In this document: positions 17,108 to 26,410 of the stretch, piece after piece
Layout of the letters: every line of letters begins with the position of its first letter
Numbering within the stretch: position 1 is the first letter of the stretch
NCBI GenBank assembly: GCA_963708865.1
Contig: CAVPUC010000009.1
Span: 1-64,000, forward strand
Reading direction: 5' to 3'
Source: DAIDKA01 sp963708865
GTDB lineage: Bacteria > Pseudomonadota > Gammaproteobacteria > Steroidobacterales > Steroidobacteraceae
DNA: 64,000 bases
Program-made: the position numbers and the translations under genes
The notes under the pieces: generated by a model
Told to the model about the DNA's origin: nothing
The model's input: only the letters and a program-made list of their open reading frames with translations
The model's database searches: none

Positions 17108-19339
17108 ATGAGTGCGTTCTTTGAAAAGAGCTCCAACCTTTCCCGCCGCCAGGCCATCACCGCCATGGCCAGCGCGGCGGGCGGCCTCGCCCTCTCCTTT
17201 ACGCTACCGACGGTGACATTCGGTGCCGTCGAGTCCCCTCAGCCCAAACCCATGGGTCTGCTACAGAGCCCCGAGAACATCCCGCCGCATGAGCTGTCCG
17301 CCTTTCTGGTGATCGACCCGGACGACACTGTCACCGTCCGCCTGCCGCACAACGAACTCGGTCAGGGCACCACCACCGCGCTCGCCATGCTGATCGCCGA
17401 GGAGCTGCACTGTGACTGGTCGAAGGTGAAATGCGAATACGGCTCGGCAAACCGCAACCTTCGCGAGAAGAACGTCTATGGCGGCATGTTGACGGTCGGA
17501 AGCCAGGGTTTGCGCACCTCGGTGACCATGATGCAGCAGGCCGGGGCCAGCGCCCGCGACCGCCTGGTCAAGGCTGCCGCCCTGCGCTGGAACAGCGACG
17601 TTTCCGACTGCAGGTGTGTAAACAGCGTCATCGAGCACACGCCCACGGGTCGCAAGCTCACCTACGGGCAGGTCTGCGCCGATGCGGTGGCGGTAAGACT
17701 CGACAGGGAACCCAGCATCAAGACTCCCGAGCAATTCACGCTGGTTGGCAAGCCCATGCCGCGGCTCGACACCCAGCCCAAGATCGATGGCTCGGCCAGG
17801 TTCGGCATCGACGCTGAAGTGCCGGGGATGATCTACGCCGCGATCATCCAGTGCCCGGTACCGGGTGGCAAACTCAAGACCGTCGATGACAGCGCCATCC
17901 GGGCCGCTCCCGGGATCGTGCAAGTGGTGAAGCTGGACAACGCGGTGGCCGTGGCCGCCGATCAGTTCTGGCGCGCCAAGAAGGCAGTGGATGCGCTGAA
18001 GATCGAGTGGGATATCGGCGCCTCCGGCAAGGTGCAGCAAGCCGACCTGGACAAGATTTACCGCGATGGCCTGGACGGCCCGATGGCCTCCGCCCGTAAG
18101 GATGGCGACGTCCACGCGGCTCTCGGGAAACCCGGCGGCAAGCTCATCGAGGCGGTTTACGAGGCACCCTACCAGGCCCATGGGGCAATGGAGCCGCTCA
18201 ACTGCACCGTCTGGCTGCAAAAGGATCAGCTCGATGTGTGGATTTCCACTCAGGCGCCGATGGCGGTTCTCACCGGCGCCGCTACGGCCGCCGGTATTGC
18301 ACCGGAGAAGACCTTCGTCCATGTCAACTTCGTCGGCGGCGGTTTCGGCCGGCGAGGCTCTCCCGATGAAGCCATTCAGTGCGTCGCCATCGCCAAGGCG
18401 GTGGGCAAACCCGTCAAGCTGATCTGGACCCGCGAGGAGGATATCCGCCACGACCGCTACCGCCCTCAGGCGGCCACGAGGTGGAAGGCCCGGCTGGATG
18501 AGACCGGCAGGATCAATGCGCTGGATGTGAAGGTTGCCGTACCCTCCCTGTTGAGGGGATTGGGAGCGGCCGGACCGCGCTTCCCGGGCGTCGAACCCAT
18601 GGCGGTCGAGTGCATAGCGGAAACCGCCTACAAGATTCCCAACCTCAGCGTCGGCGCCAATCTGATCAACACTCATGTGCCGGTGTCGTTCTGCCGGGGC
18701 GTGGGTTCATCGCAAAACGGCTTCATGATCGAAGGCTTCATCGATGAATTGGCCCACGCGGCCGGGCAGGATCCCTACAAGTTCCGCCGCGCACACCTGG
18801 ACCGGGCCGATTGGATCGGGGTGCTCGACATGCTGGCCGACAAGTCAAACTGGGGCACGCCCCTGCGAGCCGGCCGCGGACGGGGCATCGCCATCATGGA
18901 GTGCTACGGCACTGTCACCGGCCAGGTCGCTGAGGTGTCGGTCGACGCCACGGGCGCGGTGAAGGTCGATCGCTTGGTGGTAGTGCAGGACTGCTATAAC
19001 GCCGCCAACCCCAACACGATCCATCAGCAGATGGAGGGCGGAGCGCTCTTCGGTCTCGGCCAGGCGCTGTTCGGACATATCACTTTCAAGGACGGTGCGG
19101 CCGAGCAAAGCAATTTTCACGACTACCGGGTCGTGCGAATGTTCGAGGCGCCGAAGATCGAGACCTACCTGCACCTGACAGGCGGGCCGCGCTGGGGCGG
19201 CATTGGCGAGCCGGGCGTGGGGCCCACGCCGGCCGCCGTATGCAACGCGGTGTTTGCCGCCACAGGCAAACGGGTGCGCCGGCTGCCACTGTCGACGGTG
19301 GATCTGACAAGGATCTCGATGCCTGCGCAACTCAGTTAA
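17108..19339 (+). CDS. Molybdenum hydroxylase large subunit (isoquinoline 1-oxidoreductase beta type)
   Basis: The 743-residue protein belongs to the xanthine dehydrogenase superfamily, IorB-like group, and carries the molybdopterin-cytosine-dinucleotide cofactor. ATG 17108 follows GGAGA. A twin-arginine-type leader (NLSRRQAITAMASAAGG) indicates export folded. Family stretches include HNELGQGTTTALAMLIAEEL, YEAPYQAHGAMEPLNCT, FVGGGFGRRG and, near the end, GGIGEPGVGPTPAAVCNA with the catalytic Glu. Length fits the family. The partner 2Fe-2S subunit (IorA type) and the c-type cytochrome normally adjacent are both missing, so it must pair in trans or be an orphan. Substrate, probably an N-heterocycle or aldehyde, is not determinable. 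Confidence 0.92.
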   Translation: MSAFFEKSSNLSRRQAITAMASAAGGLALSFTLPTVTFGAVESPQPKPMGLLQSPENIPPHELSAFLVIDPDDTVTVRLPHNELGQGTTTALAMLIAEELHCDWSKVKCEYGSANRNLREKNVYGGMLTVGSQGLRTSVTMMQQAGASARDRLVKAAALRWNSDVSDCRCVNSVIEHTPTGRKLTYGQVCADAVAVRLDREPSIKTPEQFTLVGKPMPRLDTQPKIDGSARFGIDAEVPGMIYAAIIQCPVPGGKLKTVDDSAIRAAPGIVQVVKLDNAVAVAADQFWRAKKAVDALKIEWDIGASGKVQQADLDKIYRDGLDGPMASARKDGDVHAALGKPGGKLIEAVYEAPYQAHGAMEPLNCTVWLQKDQLDVWISTQAPMAVLTGAATAAGIAPEKTFVHVNFVGGGFGRRGSPDEAIQCVAIAKAVGKPVKLIWTREEDIRHDRYRPQAATRWKARLDETGRINALDVKVAVPSLLRGLGAAGPRFPGVEPMAVECIAETAYKIPNLSVGANLINTHVPVSFCRGVGSSQNGFMIEGFIDELAHAAGQDPYKFRRAHLDRADWIGVLDMLADKSNWGTPLRAGRGRGIAIMECYGTVTGQVAEVSVDATGAVKVDRLVVVQDCYNAANPNTIHQQMEGGALFGLGQALFGHITFKDGAAEQSNFHDYRVVRMFEAPKIETYLHLTGGPRWGGIGEPGVGPTPAAVCNAVFAATGKRVRRLPLSTVDLTRISMPAQLS

Positions 19340-19365
19340 CTCAAAGCGTGTGCGCCTAGTGGTGA

Positions 19366-19641
19366 CTACCGGACGAAGGGAGCGGTTTGTCCCATTGAGG
19401 AATACGCAAGCACTTTGATGCGGACCTTTCCCGGGCCCCGTTCCGGAATCTCAAACTCATCTACAATCTGGCGAAACTTCGGGACCGCCAATCGCGAGAG
19501 GGTCAGGTGTCTGACGCCGAGGCGGTTCGGCCAAGAATGCGTCACGGGGACCCGCGGCGCGAAGCGCGAGATGAGAAAATCCACGAAGGCGCCGACCAAC
19601 AAGAACAGTGTGAGGACGCCGGAGCTGATTAGCAGTTCCAT
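19366..19641 (-). CDS. Small membrane protein
   Basis: The product of about 91 residues starts MELLISSGVLTLFLLVGAFV, a single strong transmembrane helix, followed by a basic cytoplasmic region (RFAPRVPV, RLGVRHLTLSRL). GGAG lies nine bases before ATG 19641. No family is recognised. It ends 26 bases from the convergent hydroxylase gene. Confidence 0.5.
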   Translation of the reverse strand: MELLISSGVLTLFLLVGAFVDFLISRFAPRVPVTHSWPNRLGVRHLTLSRLAVPKFRQIVDEFEIPERGPGKVRIKVLAYSSMGQTAPFVR

Positions 19642-19866
19642 GAACATAGACTCCAGGTTGAATGCCTGAAGTATTGCGACGCAACATTACGGCAGAAAGA
19701 CGAGTCAATGTCATTTGCAAGACATTGAAAAGAAACGCCAAATGCGTCACGGATTTGGATAGCTGTTGCACAAAAGAGCGTCTGCGAGCAGCGCCGCTTT
19801 GATCACTTTGTGTTCCACACATCGGGGATTCCGCGAGACCCCTAGCAGCCTCACCCCCAGATCAAG

Positions 19867-20826
19867 TCAGCCCTTCGCGGCTGGTCGCGATAGCTCTTCG
19901 ACCTCATGAAACTTGGTGTAATCGATGTGCACGACGCCATCCTCAGCAACCGTCAAAACGTCCTGAAAAGCCATATTCCACAAAATCGCCGCACTGGAAT
20001 ATTCCTCTCTGGCGATCAACGTGTGGCCCGTCGTTTCATCCGTGCCGCTCACGCTCAGGATGAAGGATGCTCCGGATGCCGCAAGAGACTCAGGTGTTTC
20101 ACGACTGAGCGGGCTGGACTCATCGATCAGGTGCATGATCGTCCAACCAATGAAAAACGCCGGCTGCTGGTCTCGCACGAGTTTCAGGTCCGTAATGCGC
20201 CGCATCCGCAGTCCCTCCACCGTGACCTCATCACGCATCAGGCGCAATTTGGCAGCGGCCTCCTGCACGACGTTCTGGCGGGCATTGGCGGCGCGAAACA
20301 TTAGGGTGAGCTGTCCATCAACTGGCCGTATCACCGCCCGGCGCGCAAACAGGAAGCGGGCACGGGGGCGCGAAAACCGCGCAAACATCATGCCCGTGAC
20401 GAGCGCCAGCATCATCAGACCCGTAAACACCTCGACCATGGCCACGGTATGGCCGTAAAGTGTCTGCGGGTGCATGTCGCCGTAGCCTACCGTCGCCAGT
20501 GTCTCGACGCTGAAGAAGAACGCTCCCACAAATCCGGATGGATTTAGATTGGCAATGCATCCAGGCGCCAGGTAGTACAAGCAGCCAAACAGGAAATCGA
20601 ACACCAGGAAGAACGCGGCAATCACACCGAATAGCTGCGGCCAGCTGACCGTCATCAGGTAGTGGTAGAGGTCTTGGAATACCGCGCGAACGCCTCCCTG
20701 CACGACGAACTGGCGCCCGGCGACATTCATCCGCATAGCGTCAGATTTTTCGGAGTCCGGAGGCTGGATTCGCGCCGGGGGTGCCGAGAACCGTGGCGGC
20801 TTATTGTTGAAATCGGTTTTTTGCAT
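19867..20826 (-). CDS. Inward-rectifier K+ channel (KirBac type)
   Basis: The product of about 319 residues has two membrane helices flanking a pore loop with selectivity filter TLATVGYGDMHP. A slide-helix region (DLYHYLMTVSWPQLFGV) precedes helix 1. A C-terminal immunoglobulin-like cytoplasmic domain follows, with markers FARFSRPRARFLF, QLTLMFRAANARQN and a DxxTGHTLIAREEYS loop. This is the standard KirBac layout and length. It forms tetramers in the inner membrane and conducts K+. Start is uncertain among in-frame ATGs at 20826 and further downstream. Confidence 0.93.
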   Translation of the reverse strand: MQKTDFNNKPPRFSAPPARIQPPDSEKSDAMRMNVAGRQFVVQGGVRAVFQDLYHYLMTVSWPQLFGVIAAFFLVFDFLFGCLYYLAPGCIANLNPSGFVGAFFFSVETLATVGYGDMHPQTLYGHTVAMVEVFTGLMMLALVTGMMFARFSRPRARFLFARRAVIRPVDGQLTLMFRAANARQNVVQEAAAKLRLMRDEVTVEGLRMRRITDLKLVRDQQPAFFIGWTIMHLIDESSPLSRETPESLAASGASFILSVSGTDETTGHTLIAREEYSSAAILWNMAFQDVLTVAEDGVVHIDYTKFHEVEELSRPAAKG

Positions 20827-21402
20827 GCGCGGCGATGGCGTGTACGACTCCGGTTCCGAGGCCCGCTCGATGCGCCGGCCAGGCGCCATAGTACCAATTG
20901 CGCGTGAACTCCCGTTCGGCACTACCGAATGAGTCCCCCACCGTCAGTTGGTCGCCGACGGGAGCAGCGACAGTGCCGCTTGCCGTCAAACGCGCATCAT
21001 TCAGCAGCGTAGTCTGGCCAGTTCCGCGAGTGGCGGCTAACTGCCATTCAATTCGCTGATTTCCAACCGGGTCGCTGCTTGGAGTCAAAGCGAGCCGCCG
21101 ATTTAACTATTTCGCCCCGTTATGGCGCTGTCTAGGCGCCACAGGCATAGGCGGCATGAAATTCGCCGCTGGTACTCGCTCTCTTAAATGAAAGCCTCCC
21201 GCCCTCAATCGGCTGCCGTTACCATCCAATTCATCACCGCCCTGTCCTACGGAACGATCAAGGCGGTGCACCCGAGATCTCCCGCGAAGGGATTTGCGGG
21301 CACGTAGGAAGGATTGGCGCAGTCAAAGGGTGTCCTCCCTACAGAAACGCCTTGCCTACAGGTGCAGGTTATTCATGTTGAACTAAAGGCAGGGAGCGCG
21401 TC
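20827..21402. other. Divergent intergenic region
   Basis: About 575 bases lie between the K+ channel and the DUF883-like gene. A minus-strand open stretch to 21088 reading RIEWQLAATRGTGQTTLLND is protein-like but fits no family and has no start signal. It may be a remnant or chance. Confidence 0.35.
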
Positions 21403-21742
21403 ATGCCAATCGAAAATGAATATGCCGGTACATCGCCTAATGCGAGCAAAAGCGCGGGCACGGCTATTGCGAAATGGCCGCACCGTCGCGGCCGACCGCA
21501 TTGCCGCCGCAGCCTATAAACTAGAAGGCCGTGCTGAACAGTTGCCGGGTGGCGAGCGTGTCGCAAACATCGCGCACAGCGCCGCCGATACGCTCACTTC
21601 CGCCGCGGACTATATTCGCGAACATGATGCGAGCGCCATGGCGGACGATGCGAAGATGATGGTGAAGAACAATCCCTTAGCAGCTTTGGTCGGCGCGGCT
21701 GCGCTCGGTTTCCTGTTGGGGAAGGCTTTTTCTCGAGACTAA
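21403..21742 (+). CDS. DUF883/ElaB-YqjD-like protein, probable frameshift
   Basis: The C-terminal two thirds read AADRIAAAAYKLEGRAEQL, then ADYIREHDASAMADDAKM and a glycine-zipper membrane anchor NPLAALVGAAALGFLLGKAF. This is the layout of ElaB/YqjD-type inner-membrane, stationary-phase proteins. The best start is ATG 21403, seven bases after GGGAG. That frame (MPIENEYAGTSPNAS) runs into a stop unless one base is shifted near 21468, at GCGAAATGG. The alternative start in the downstream frame (ATG 21416) has no ribosome site. I infer one gene with a single-base frameshift near an A run. Confidence 0.68.
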
Positions 21743-21850
21743 AGTTCGCAGATCACAGCAGTGCCCAATCTGAACCACGCTTTGGAGCACGCTGGTCGCT
21801 GCCCGGTAGGCAGGTTTCTTATTTGCTCGCTCACAGGCTGAAAGGACATC

Positions 21851-22015
21851 ATGAGAATTCTGCACGTCCTCGGCGCAATATTGATTGTTTCCTGGCTGTT
21901 TCTCTGGTTGGCCCTCAAACTGACGTTTGTCGCTATCCACGCACTCCTCGTCCTAGGTGTGATGCTGATCATCATCGCCTTTATCGCCGGTCGATCTGCG
22001 GGATCCAAAACCTGA
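21851..22015 (+). CDS. Small membrane protein, lmo0937/DUF5670-like
   Basis: The 54-residue protein has two hydrophobic helices (LHVLGAILIVSWLFLWL and HALLVLGVMLIIIAFIAG) and a short basic tail. AAGGA precedes the ATG by five bases. Size and layout match the lmo0937/DUF5670 family of small membrane proteins, often found among stress genes. It lies 108 bases after the DUF883-like gene on the same strand. Confidence 0.68.
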   Translation: MRILHVLGAILIVSWLFLWLALKLTFVAIHALLVLGVMLIIIAFIAGRSAGSKT

Positions 22016-22142
22016 CCATGATGGGATGAACGCGCGGACCGCTGGCTTCAGGCGTAGTCCGTTCGGGCCCCAGGGCGATCCGCGGTGACGTTGGTTCGGC
22101 GCGGTAGAGTCGGCCGGTGCTCGGCAATCCGATTGCTCCCGC

Positions 22143-22403
22143 TTAGCCACCCAGAGAACCTCTGGCGCACGGATCGTCCGATCGTCCAGCGACTTCAGCG
22201 TCCCAGAAGTCGGCGTCAATCGTGGCGGTATCGTTCCAAGCGCCGGCCGGAGGGGTATTACGCACTTTTTCATCGGACGAGCCAGTTCTAGCGACTTTGT
22301 CCGCCTCGGCGACATCATGCTTCACCCCGGCGTCCTTAGGGTCAGGCCGCGGCAGGGGCGGCCGGGGTGCATCGGGTGGCGAGGGAATGAATTCATCGGA
22401 CAT
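22143..22403 (-). CDS. Hypothetical Pro/Asp-rich small protein
   Basis: ATG 22403 has GGAG eight bases upstream. The 86-residue product begins MSDEFIPSPPDAPRPPLPRP. It is acidic and proline-rich at the N-terminus and has a TIDADFWDAE segment near the end. It is likely soluble and partly disordered. No family is recognised. Confidence 0.5.
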   Translation of the reverse strand: MSDEFIPSPPDAPRPPLPRPDPKDAGVKHDVAEADKVARTGSSDEKVRNTPPAGAWNDTATIDADFWDAEVAGRSDDPCARGSLGG

Positions 22404-22852
22404 GGCTGGATCTCCAACTGATTGATTCATCGAACCTTTTGCTCTGACGCGGGGGGTCGCGGACCCGACGCTCGTAGCGTACGCAAGGCATCGCCCAGCG
22501 TCTGTCCGCCGCCTTGCCGGTTTTGGCTCCTTACGTCTGACAGCGTCGCAGTGCCATCCGTCACAACGCCCCCATGCAGCCCGCGGGACACCGTCGCTGC
22601 GTACGTACAGATGAGGGTTTAGCCAGGCCCGGCAATCGAGTGCGACAAGAAGACGAGCGGTTGAACCGACAACGCAGCTCGGGAGCTGATATGACGCCAG
22701 GGCGCAGTGTGGTGACGCTGACGGCGCAAACCAGGACGACAATCAGTGAGAGAATGAGGCGCAAAGAACATGGGTATAACGGAGAACGCCAGGCGAGGCG
22801 GAATTTCCGGGGCCCTTCAGAGTGTCGAGGACCTGGTTAGCAAGGGGTAAAC
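22404..22852. other. Gap without firmly supported gene
   Basis: About 450 bases. A minus-strand frame from a TTG at 22764 starts with a signal-like LILSLIVVLVCAVSVTTL, but it has no ribosome site and no recognisable mature part, so it is not called. Confidence 0.35.
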
Positions 22853-23287
22853 ATGCAGGCAATCGAGGGATTACTCGCGGGTGGTTGTCTTTGCGGCGCC
22901 GTGCGCTACTCGCTGCGGGGACCGGCGCTCTTCGTCAGTCAGTGCTGCTGCAAGGACTGTCAAAAGGCAACCGGTACAGGGCATACAACCATCGTCGGAG
23001 TACATCAGAGCCAGCTTGAGATCCGTACCGGCACACCAAAGACCTATCTGTCCAAGGGAGACTCGGGCGGGGATGTCCTACGGCATTTCTGCGGGCATTG
23101 TGGCGGCCGCCTCTACACCTCAGGAACTCTGCCAGGGGAGGTCGTCATGGTTCAGGCCGGCTCGCTGGATGAGCCGAACCGGATCACACCCGAAAGCGTG
23201 ATCTACATGAAGGATGCGTTGGCGTGGGATTGTTTCGATCCGATACTGCCGCGGTTTCAGGGATTGCCGGATCGCGGGCGCTCGTGA
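22853..23287 (+). CDS. GFA family (Gfa-like, zinc-binding) protein
   Basis: The 144-residue soluble protein has the GFA/CENP-V fold pattern. It shows GGCLCGAVRYSL, a second cluster CCCKDCQKATG and FCGHCGGRLYT, which supply the zinc-binding cysteines. The family is named for glutathione-dependent formaldehyde-activating enzyme, but many members have no known reaction. Its stop overlaps the GTG start of the MutS-like gene, so the two are probably translationally coupled. Confidence 0.9.
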   Translation: MQAIEGLLAGGCLCGAVRYSLRGPALFVSQCCCKDCQKATGTGHTTIVGVHQSQLEIRTGTPKTYLSKGDSGGDVLRHFCGHCGGRLYTSGTLPGEVVMVQAGSLDEPNRITPESVIYMKDALAWDCFDPILPRFQGLPDRGRS

Positions 23288-24172
23288 GGCGTGAACGTCT
23301 GCTGAAGGTACTTTTTGAGATACTCGGAGCGTTCTTTCCGGCGCTGAGACGCCGAGCGGCGTTGCGTGCTCAGTGGGGCAAGCCGGGCGATGGCAATGCC
23401 TTTCGTGCGAGCTGGTATTTCGATCTCATACGAAAGCGTTTGAGCCGCGCAGCCGTCGTGGATGATAAAACCTGGTCCGACCTGGAATTCCCAAGGTTTT
23501 TCACAGCCCTCGATACAACGATCACGCCGATCGGCAGGCAATATCTCTTTGCTCAGCTGCGGACCTATGAATACGACCAGGACGTCCTGCACCGGCGCTA
23601 TCGAGAATATGAAATTCTTGAAGCCGATCGCGAGCTGCGCGAGCGCATCCAGCTGGCACTGAAGCCGCTGGAAATCGACTCGGCAGCCAATATTGCAGAT
23701 CTGTTGCTGAATCCGCAGCTGGAGGGGGTTCCGCACAGCGGCCTATGCGCGCCGCTTATCGTGCTGGCACTCGGCGCGTTCATATGCGCGGTTATCCACG
23801 TTTTGCCGTTATGGCTATGCGCAATCCCATTTGTCATCAACATGAGCATTGCCTGGAGGGCGGATGCAACCCTTGGGCGCAATGCCGACGCCTTGCTGGA
23901 TTGCGGTCGAATGCTGGGCGTGGCCAACCGCATTGCCGCGTTGCGAGCCGACGACTCCCTTTCGTGTCTGAGTCAGCTGGCAGCACAAACTGCGTTGCGC
24001 AGGGAACTGCGAGCGCAGATCTGGTGGCTTTGGGCCGTCGACAGTTTGCGAGCTGTTACTGCCGTCTTCAATTACTTGTTTTTGCTGAAACTGACGATCT
24101 ACGCCCATTCGATTGATCGGTTCGAGAAACACCGCACCAGGTGGTTGTCAACATTCCAATTGCTCGGCGCGC
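23284..24172 (+). CDS. Membrane MutS-like ATPase, 5' part
   Basis: The N-terminal part begins at GTG 23284, overlapping the GFA stop. It contains LWSDLEFPRFF-like core helices typical of MutS domain III (TWSDLEFPRFFTALDTT, GRQYLFAQLRTYEYD) and a two-helix hydrophobic segment (LIVLALGAFICAVIHVLPLW, then CAIPFVINM). Small MutS-related proteins with membrane segments are a known but uncharacterised group, distinct from mismatch-repair MutS. The coding frame is lost near 24166-24176 (GGCGCGCGTCGAC), where one inserted base in a GC repeat would explain it. The sequence continues in another frame as the ATPase domain. Confidence 0.78.
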
Positions 24173-24895
24173 GTCGACGCAGGCATCGCCGCAGCCGGCT
24201 TCCTGTCGAGATATCCGGAGCACTGTCGTCCGAGCATCGTGAGTGAACCCATAATTGCAATCCAGAACGGCTATCACCCTTTGGTAGTCAAGCCGGTCAA
24301 AAACTCCGCCAAGCTGGCGCACTGTTCCGCTTTGGTAACGGGTTCCAACATGACGGGCAAGACGACGTTCATCAAGATGGTCGCGATAAATGTGGTTCTG
24401 GGGCACACCCTCGGCGTCTGTCTCGCCGACCGTGCCACTCTGCCTTGCTCACCGGTGAGGGCGCTGATCCGGGGCGATCAGTCGGTTGAAGAAGGCAAGA
24501 GCCGCTACTTCGCTGAAGCGGAGGCAATCCGGGATTACATCGCCGAGTCGGCGATCGGTGAGTGCCGGATATTCATCCTCGATGAGCCCTTCAGCGGCAC
24601 GAACACGGTGGAGCGAGTCGCTGTTGCCAAGGCAGTCCTGCGGGCCATCGCCACAAACGCCCAATGTCTCGTGACCACGCACGATGTGGAACTGCAGCAT
24701 CTGCTGGGTGAGAAGTTCGAGCTGTTCTACTTTCAGGAAGATCCGGCTGTAGAAGGCTTCTTTGATCACAGGTTGCATGCGGGTGCTAGCACGCAGCGCA
24801 ACGCGATTCGCGTGCTTGAGCGGCTTGGGTACCCGGCCGAGATCATCCAGGAAGCCTTGGCAACGGTACCCGCGCTGGACCGAACGCTGTCCTGA
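24172..24895 (+). CDS. Membrane MutS-like ATPase, 3' part (MutS domain V)
   Basis: This part carries the ABC-type ATPase of MutS. After VDAGIAAAGFLSRYPEHCRP and NGYHPLV it shows Walker A GSNMTGKTTFIKMVAINV, a signature-like region (EEGKSRYFAEAEAIRDYI), Walker B CRIFILDEPFSGTN and an H-loop His (LVTTHDVELQHLL). All nucleotide-binding residues are present. No start codon or ribosome site of its own is convincing, so it is the continuation of the 23284-24172 part. Confidence 0.85.
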
Positions 24896-25014
24896 GTGGT
24901 TAATGGCTTCAGCTTCTCCAACAGCCATCGCCGCGATATCAGCTTCTCGCCAGACAGATGTTATATCTTAGAAGAAGCACTGCCCTGCGAAGCGCAGGCT
25001 GGGGGAGTCCGCAA

Positions 25015-25560
25015 ATGTCCGTAGCAACTGCAGAGCCGTTAACGCAGGCATTGGCGCGCCGAACCCTGTTCGGCTTTATTCTGACTTTTATTGCCTCGCG
25101 CGTCATGGTGCTGCTTATCATGTCGAAACGCGCGCCGAACTTTTACTTCTTTCTGCGTGGCACGCACGTGCACCACTTGAACTATGGCATTTTCCTGCTG
25201 GCGACTGTGTGTGCCTATGTCCTGTTTTGGTCTCCGAGCGGGCGCGGTGCAAGGATTGCAGCACTGCTCTATGGCGCTGCAATGGGGCTTACCTTCGACG
25301 AATTTGGGATGTGGTTGCACCTGGGCGGTAGCTATTGGCAGCGCAGCAGCATCGACGCGGTGATCATCGTCGCTGCCCTATTCGGACTGGTCGCTTTTGC
25401 GCCTTCGATACGCAATTTTCAGACGCGCCATCTCAGGGCCTCCGCGGCGTTACTGGTGGCCTTGATCGCCTTCGCCATCGTCCTCTACGACACCTCGCTC
25501 AAGATCGGTCGGTTAGAGGGCCCCCGACTGCGCGCACTGGAACTCGCATCCTCACCGTAA
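25015..25560 (+). CDS. Integral membrane protein (181 aa)
   Basis: GGGGGAG stands seven bases before ATG 25015. Four to five hydrophobic helices alternate with short loops. A central motif FYFFLRGTHVHHLNYGIFLL and then LTFDEFGMWLHLGGSYWQRS is striking: conserved-looking His, Asp and Glu sit at membrane edges and could bind metal. No named family is recognised. It follows the MutS-like gene on the same strand at 119 bases. Confidence 0.7.
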   Translation: MSVATAEPLTQALARRTLFGFILTFIASRVMVLLIMSKRAPNFYFFLRGTHVHHLNYGIFLLATVCAYVLFWSPSGRGARIAALLYGAAMGLTFDEFGMWLHLGGSYWQRSSIDAVIIVAALFGLVAFAPSIRNFQTRHLRASAALLVALIAFAIVLYDTSLKIGRLEGPRLRALELASSP

Positions 25561-25676
25561 ACCCAGCGCCTCCGCAGTTGTAATTCGCCGGCCCAATCGC
25601 CTTCAAGGTCGCTCAGGGTGCGGCCTCCGCCGCCGCCTGTCGCTCGAGTCCAGGCCCAAAGTTGGAATTCGGGCGG

Positions 25677-26168
25677 TCAAAGATCGTCAGGTATTTCAAA
25701 GCGATTGAGTTCGCGATTCTTCCGTACTCGATCGGCAGTGAACACGCGACCATTTGCGGCGATGTAGACACCAGGTGGCAAAATCTGGGTCGCCGCGACC
25801 GCCATCCCCAGATTAAACGCCGCGTCGCTATCGACAAAGCGGCCAGGCTGCAGCGCACCCGTCAGGACGATCGTCTTGTGACTAACTTGGCTCAAGACAC
25901 GCGCGGTCTCGACCATCGTGTCGGTGCCGTGGGTGACGATAACATGTGCGCCCTCCCAGTTCGCGACGGCGTCTCGAATCGCGAGACGGTCTGCCTCTGT
26001 CATCTCAAGACTATCCTTGCGCAACAGTTCCCGGACTTGAATGCCTTCTGCAGCACGCCCCTGATTGAGAATGTCGCGCACCATTGGCGCACCGACTTCG
26101 TAGCCGCCTTTACTATCAAAATACACCTTGTCGATGGTGCCCCCGGTCGTGAAGATCATGATCTCCAT
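25677..26168 (-). CDS. Single-domain asparaginase-like protein
   Basis: The 163-residue protein corresponds only to the N-terminal domain of type I/II L-asparaginases. It has the first catalytic motif FTTGGTIDKVYFDSKGGYEV and the second one VIVTHGTDTMVETARVLS, followed by a Lys (SHKTIVLTGA). The C-terminal domain of true asparaginases (about 330 residues) is absent. The ending ELNRFEIPDDL is natural, not a break. Such short asparaginase-domain proteins are a recognised family; activity is not established. It is divergent from the ThDP enzyme gene. Confidence 0.85.
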   Translation of the reverse strand: MEIMIFTTGGTIDKVYFDSKGGYEVGAPMVRDILNQGRAAEGIQVRELLRKDSLEMTEADRLAIRDAVANWEGAHVIVTHGTDTMVETARVLSQVSHKTIVLTGALQPGRFVDSDAAFNLGMAVAATQILPPGVYIAANGRVFTADRVRKNRELNRFEIPDDL

Positions 26169-26358
26169 GGCATTGCGTCTGACCTCAGTGAGGGAAGAGT
26201 AAGTAAGTTCATGCGAATGCGCCGGCGCACCATTCTACGCATCCGGTGCGCCGATGCCGACGGTGCACTCACCGTCAAGCTCGTCGTCAGCCCCCCCGTC
26301 GCGCGTGTAAAGACTTTCCCATATTCTTGAGAGCCTTAGAAATGGTACCTCGGCATAG

Positions 26359-26371
26359 GGCGAAATTCGCC
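26359..26371. promoter_or_regulatory. Perfect palindrome before the ThDP enzyme gene
   Basis: GGCGAA-A-TTCGCC is a perfect 6-1-6 inverted repeat 40 bases upstream of the ThDP enzyme start, within the 240-base region divergent from the asparaginase-like gene. It could be a repressor operator; nothing else supports this. Confidence 0.3.
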
Positions 26372-26410
26372 TACCCTAGGACAATTGGCTGAACCAACTC
26401 GAGGTCTTGC

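Noticed and set aside
17261..18676. Long open frame antisense to the molybdenum hydroxylase gene
   Set aside because: It is a codon-bias shadow in GC-rich coding DNA. It has no ribosome site and no family pattern, whereas the sense strand has clear enzyme motifs.
20801..21088. 95-codon minus-strand frame upstream of the K+ channel
   Set aside because: Protein-like composition in part, but it lacks a ribosome site and overlaps the channel gene start; no family match recalled.
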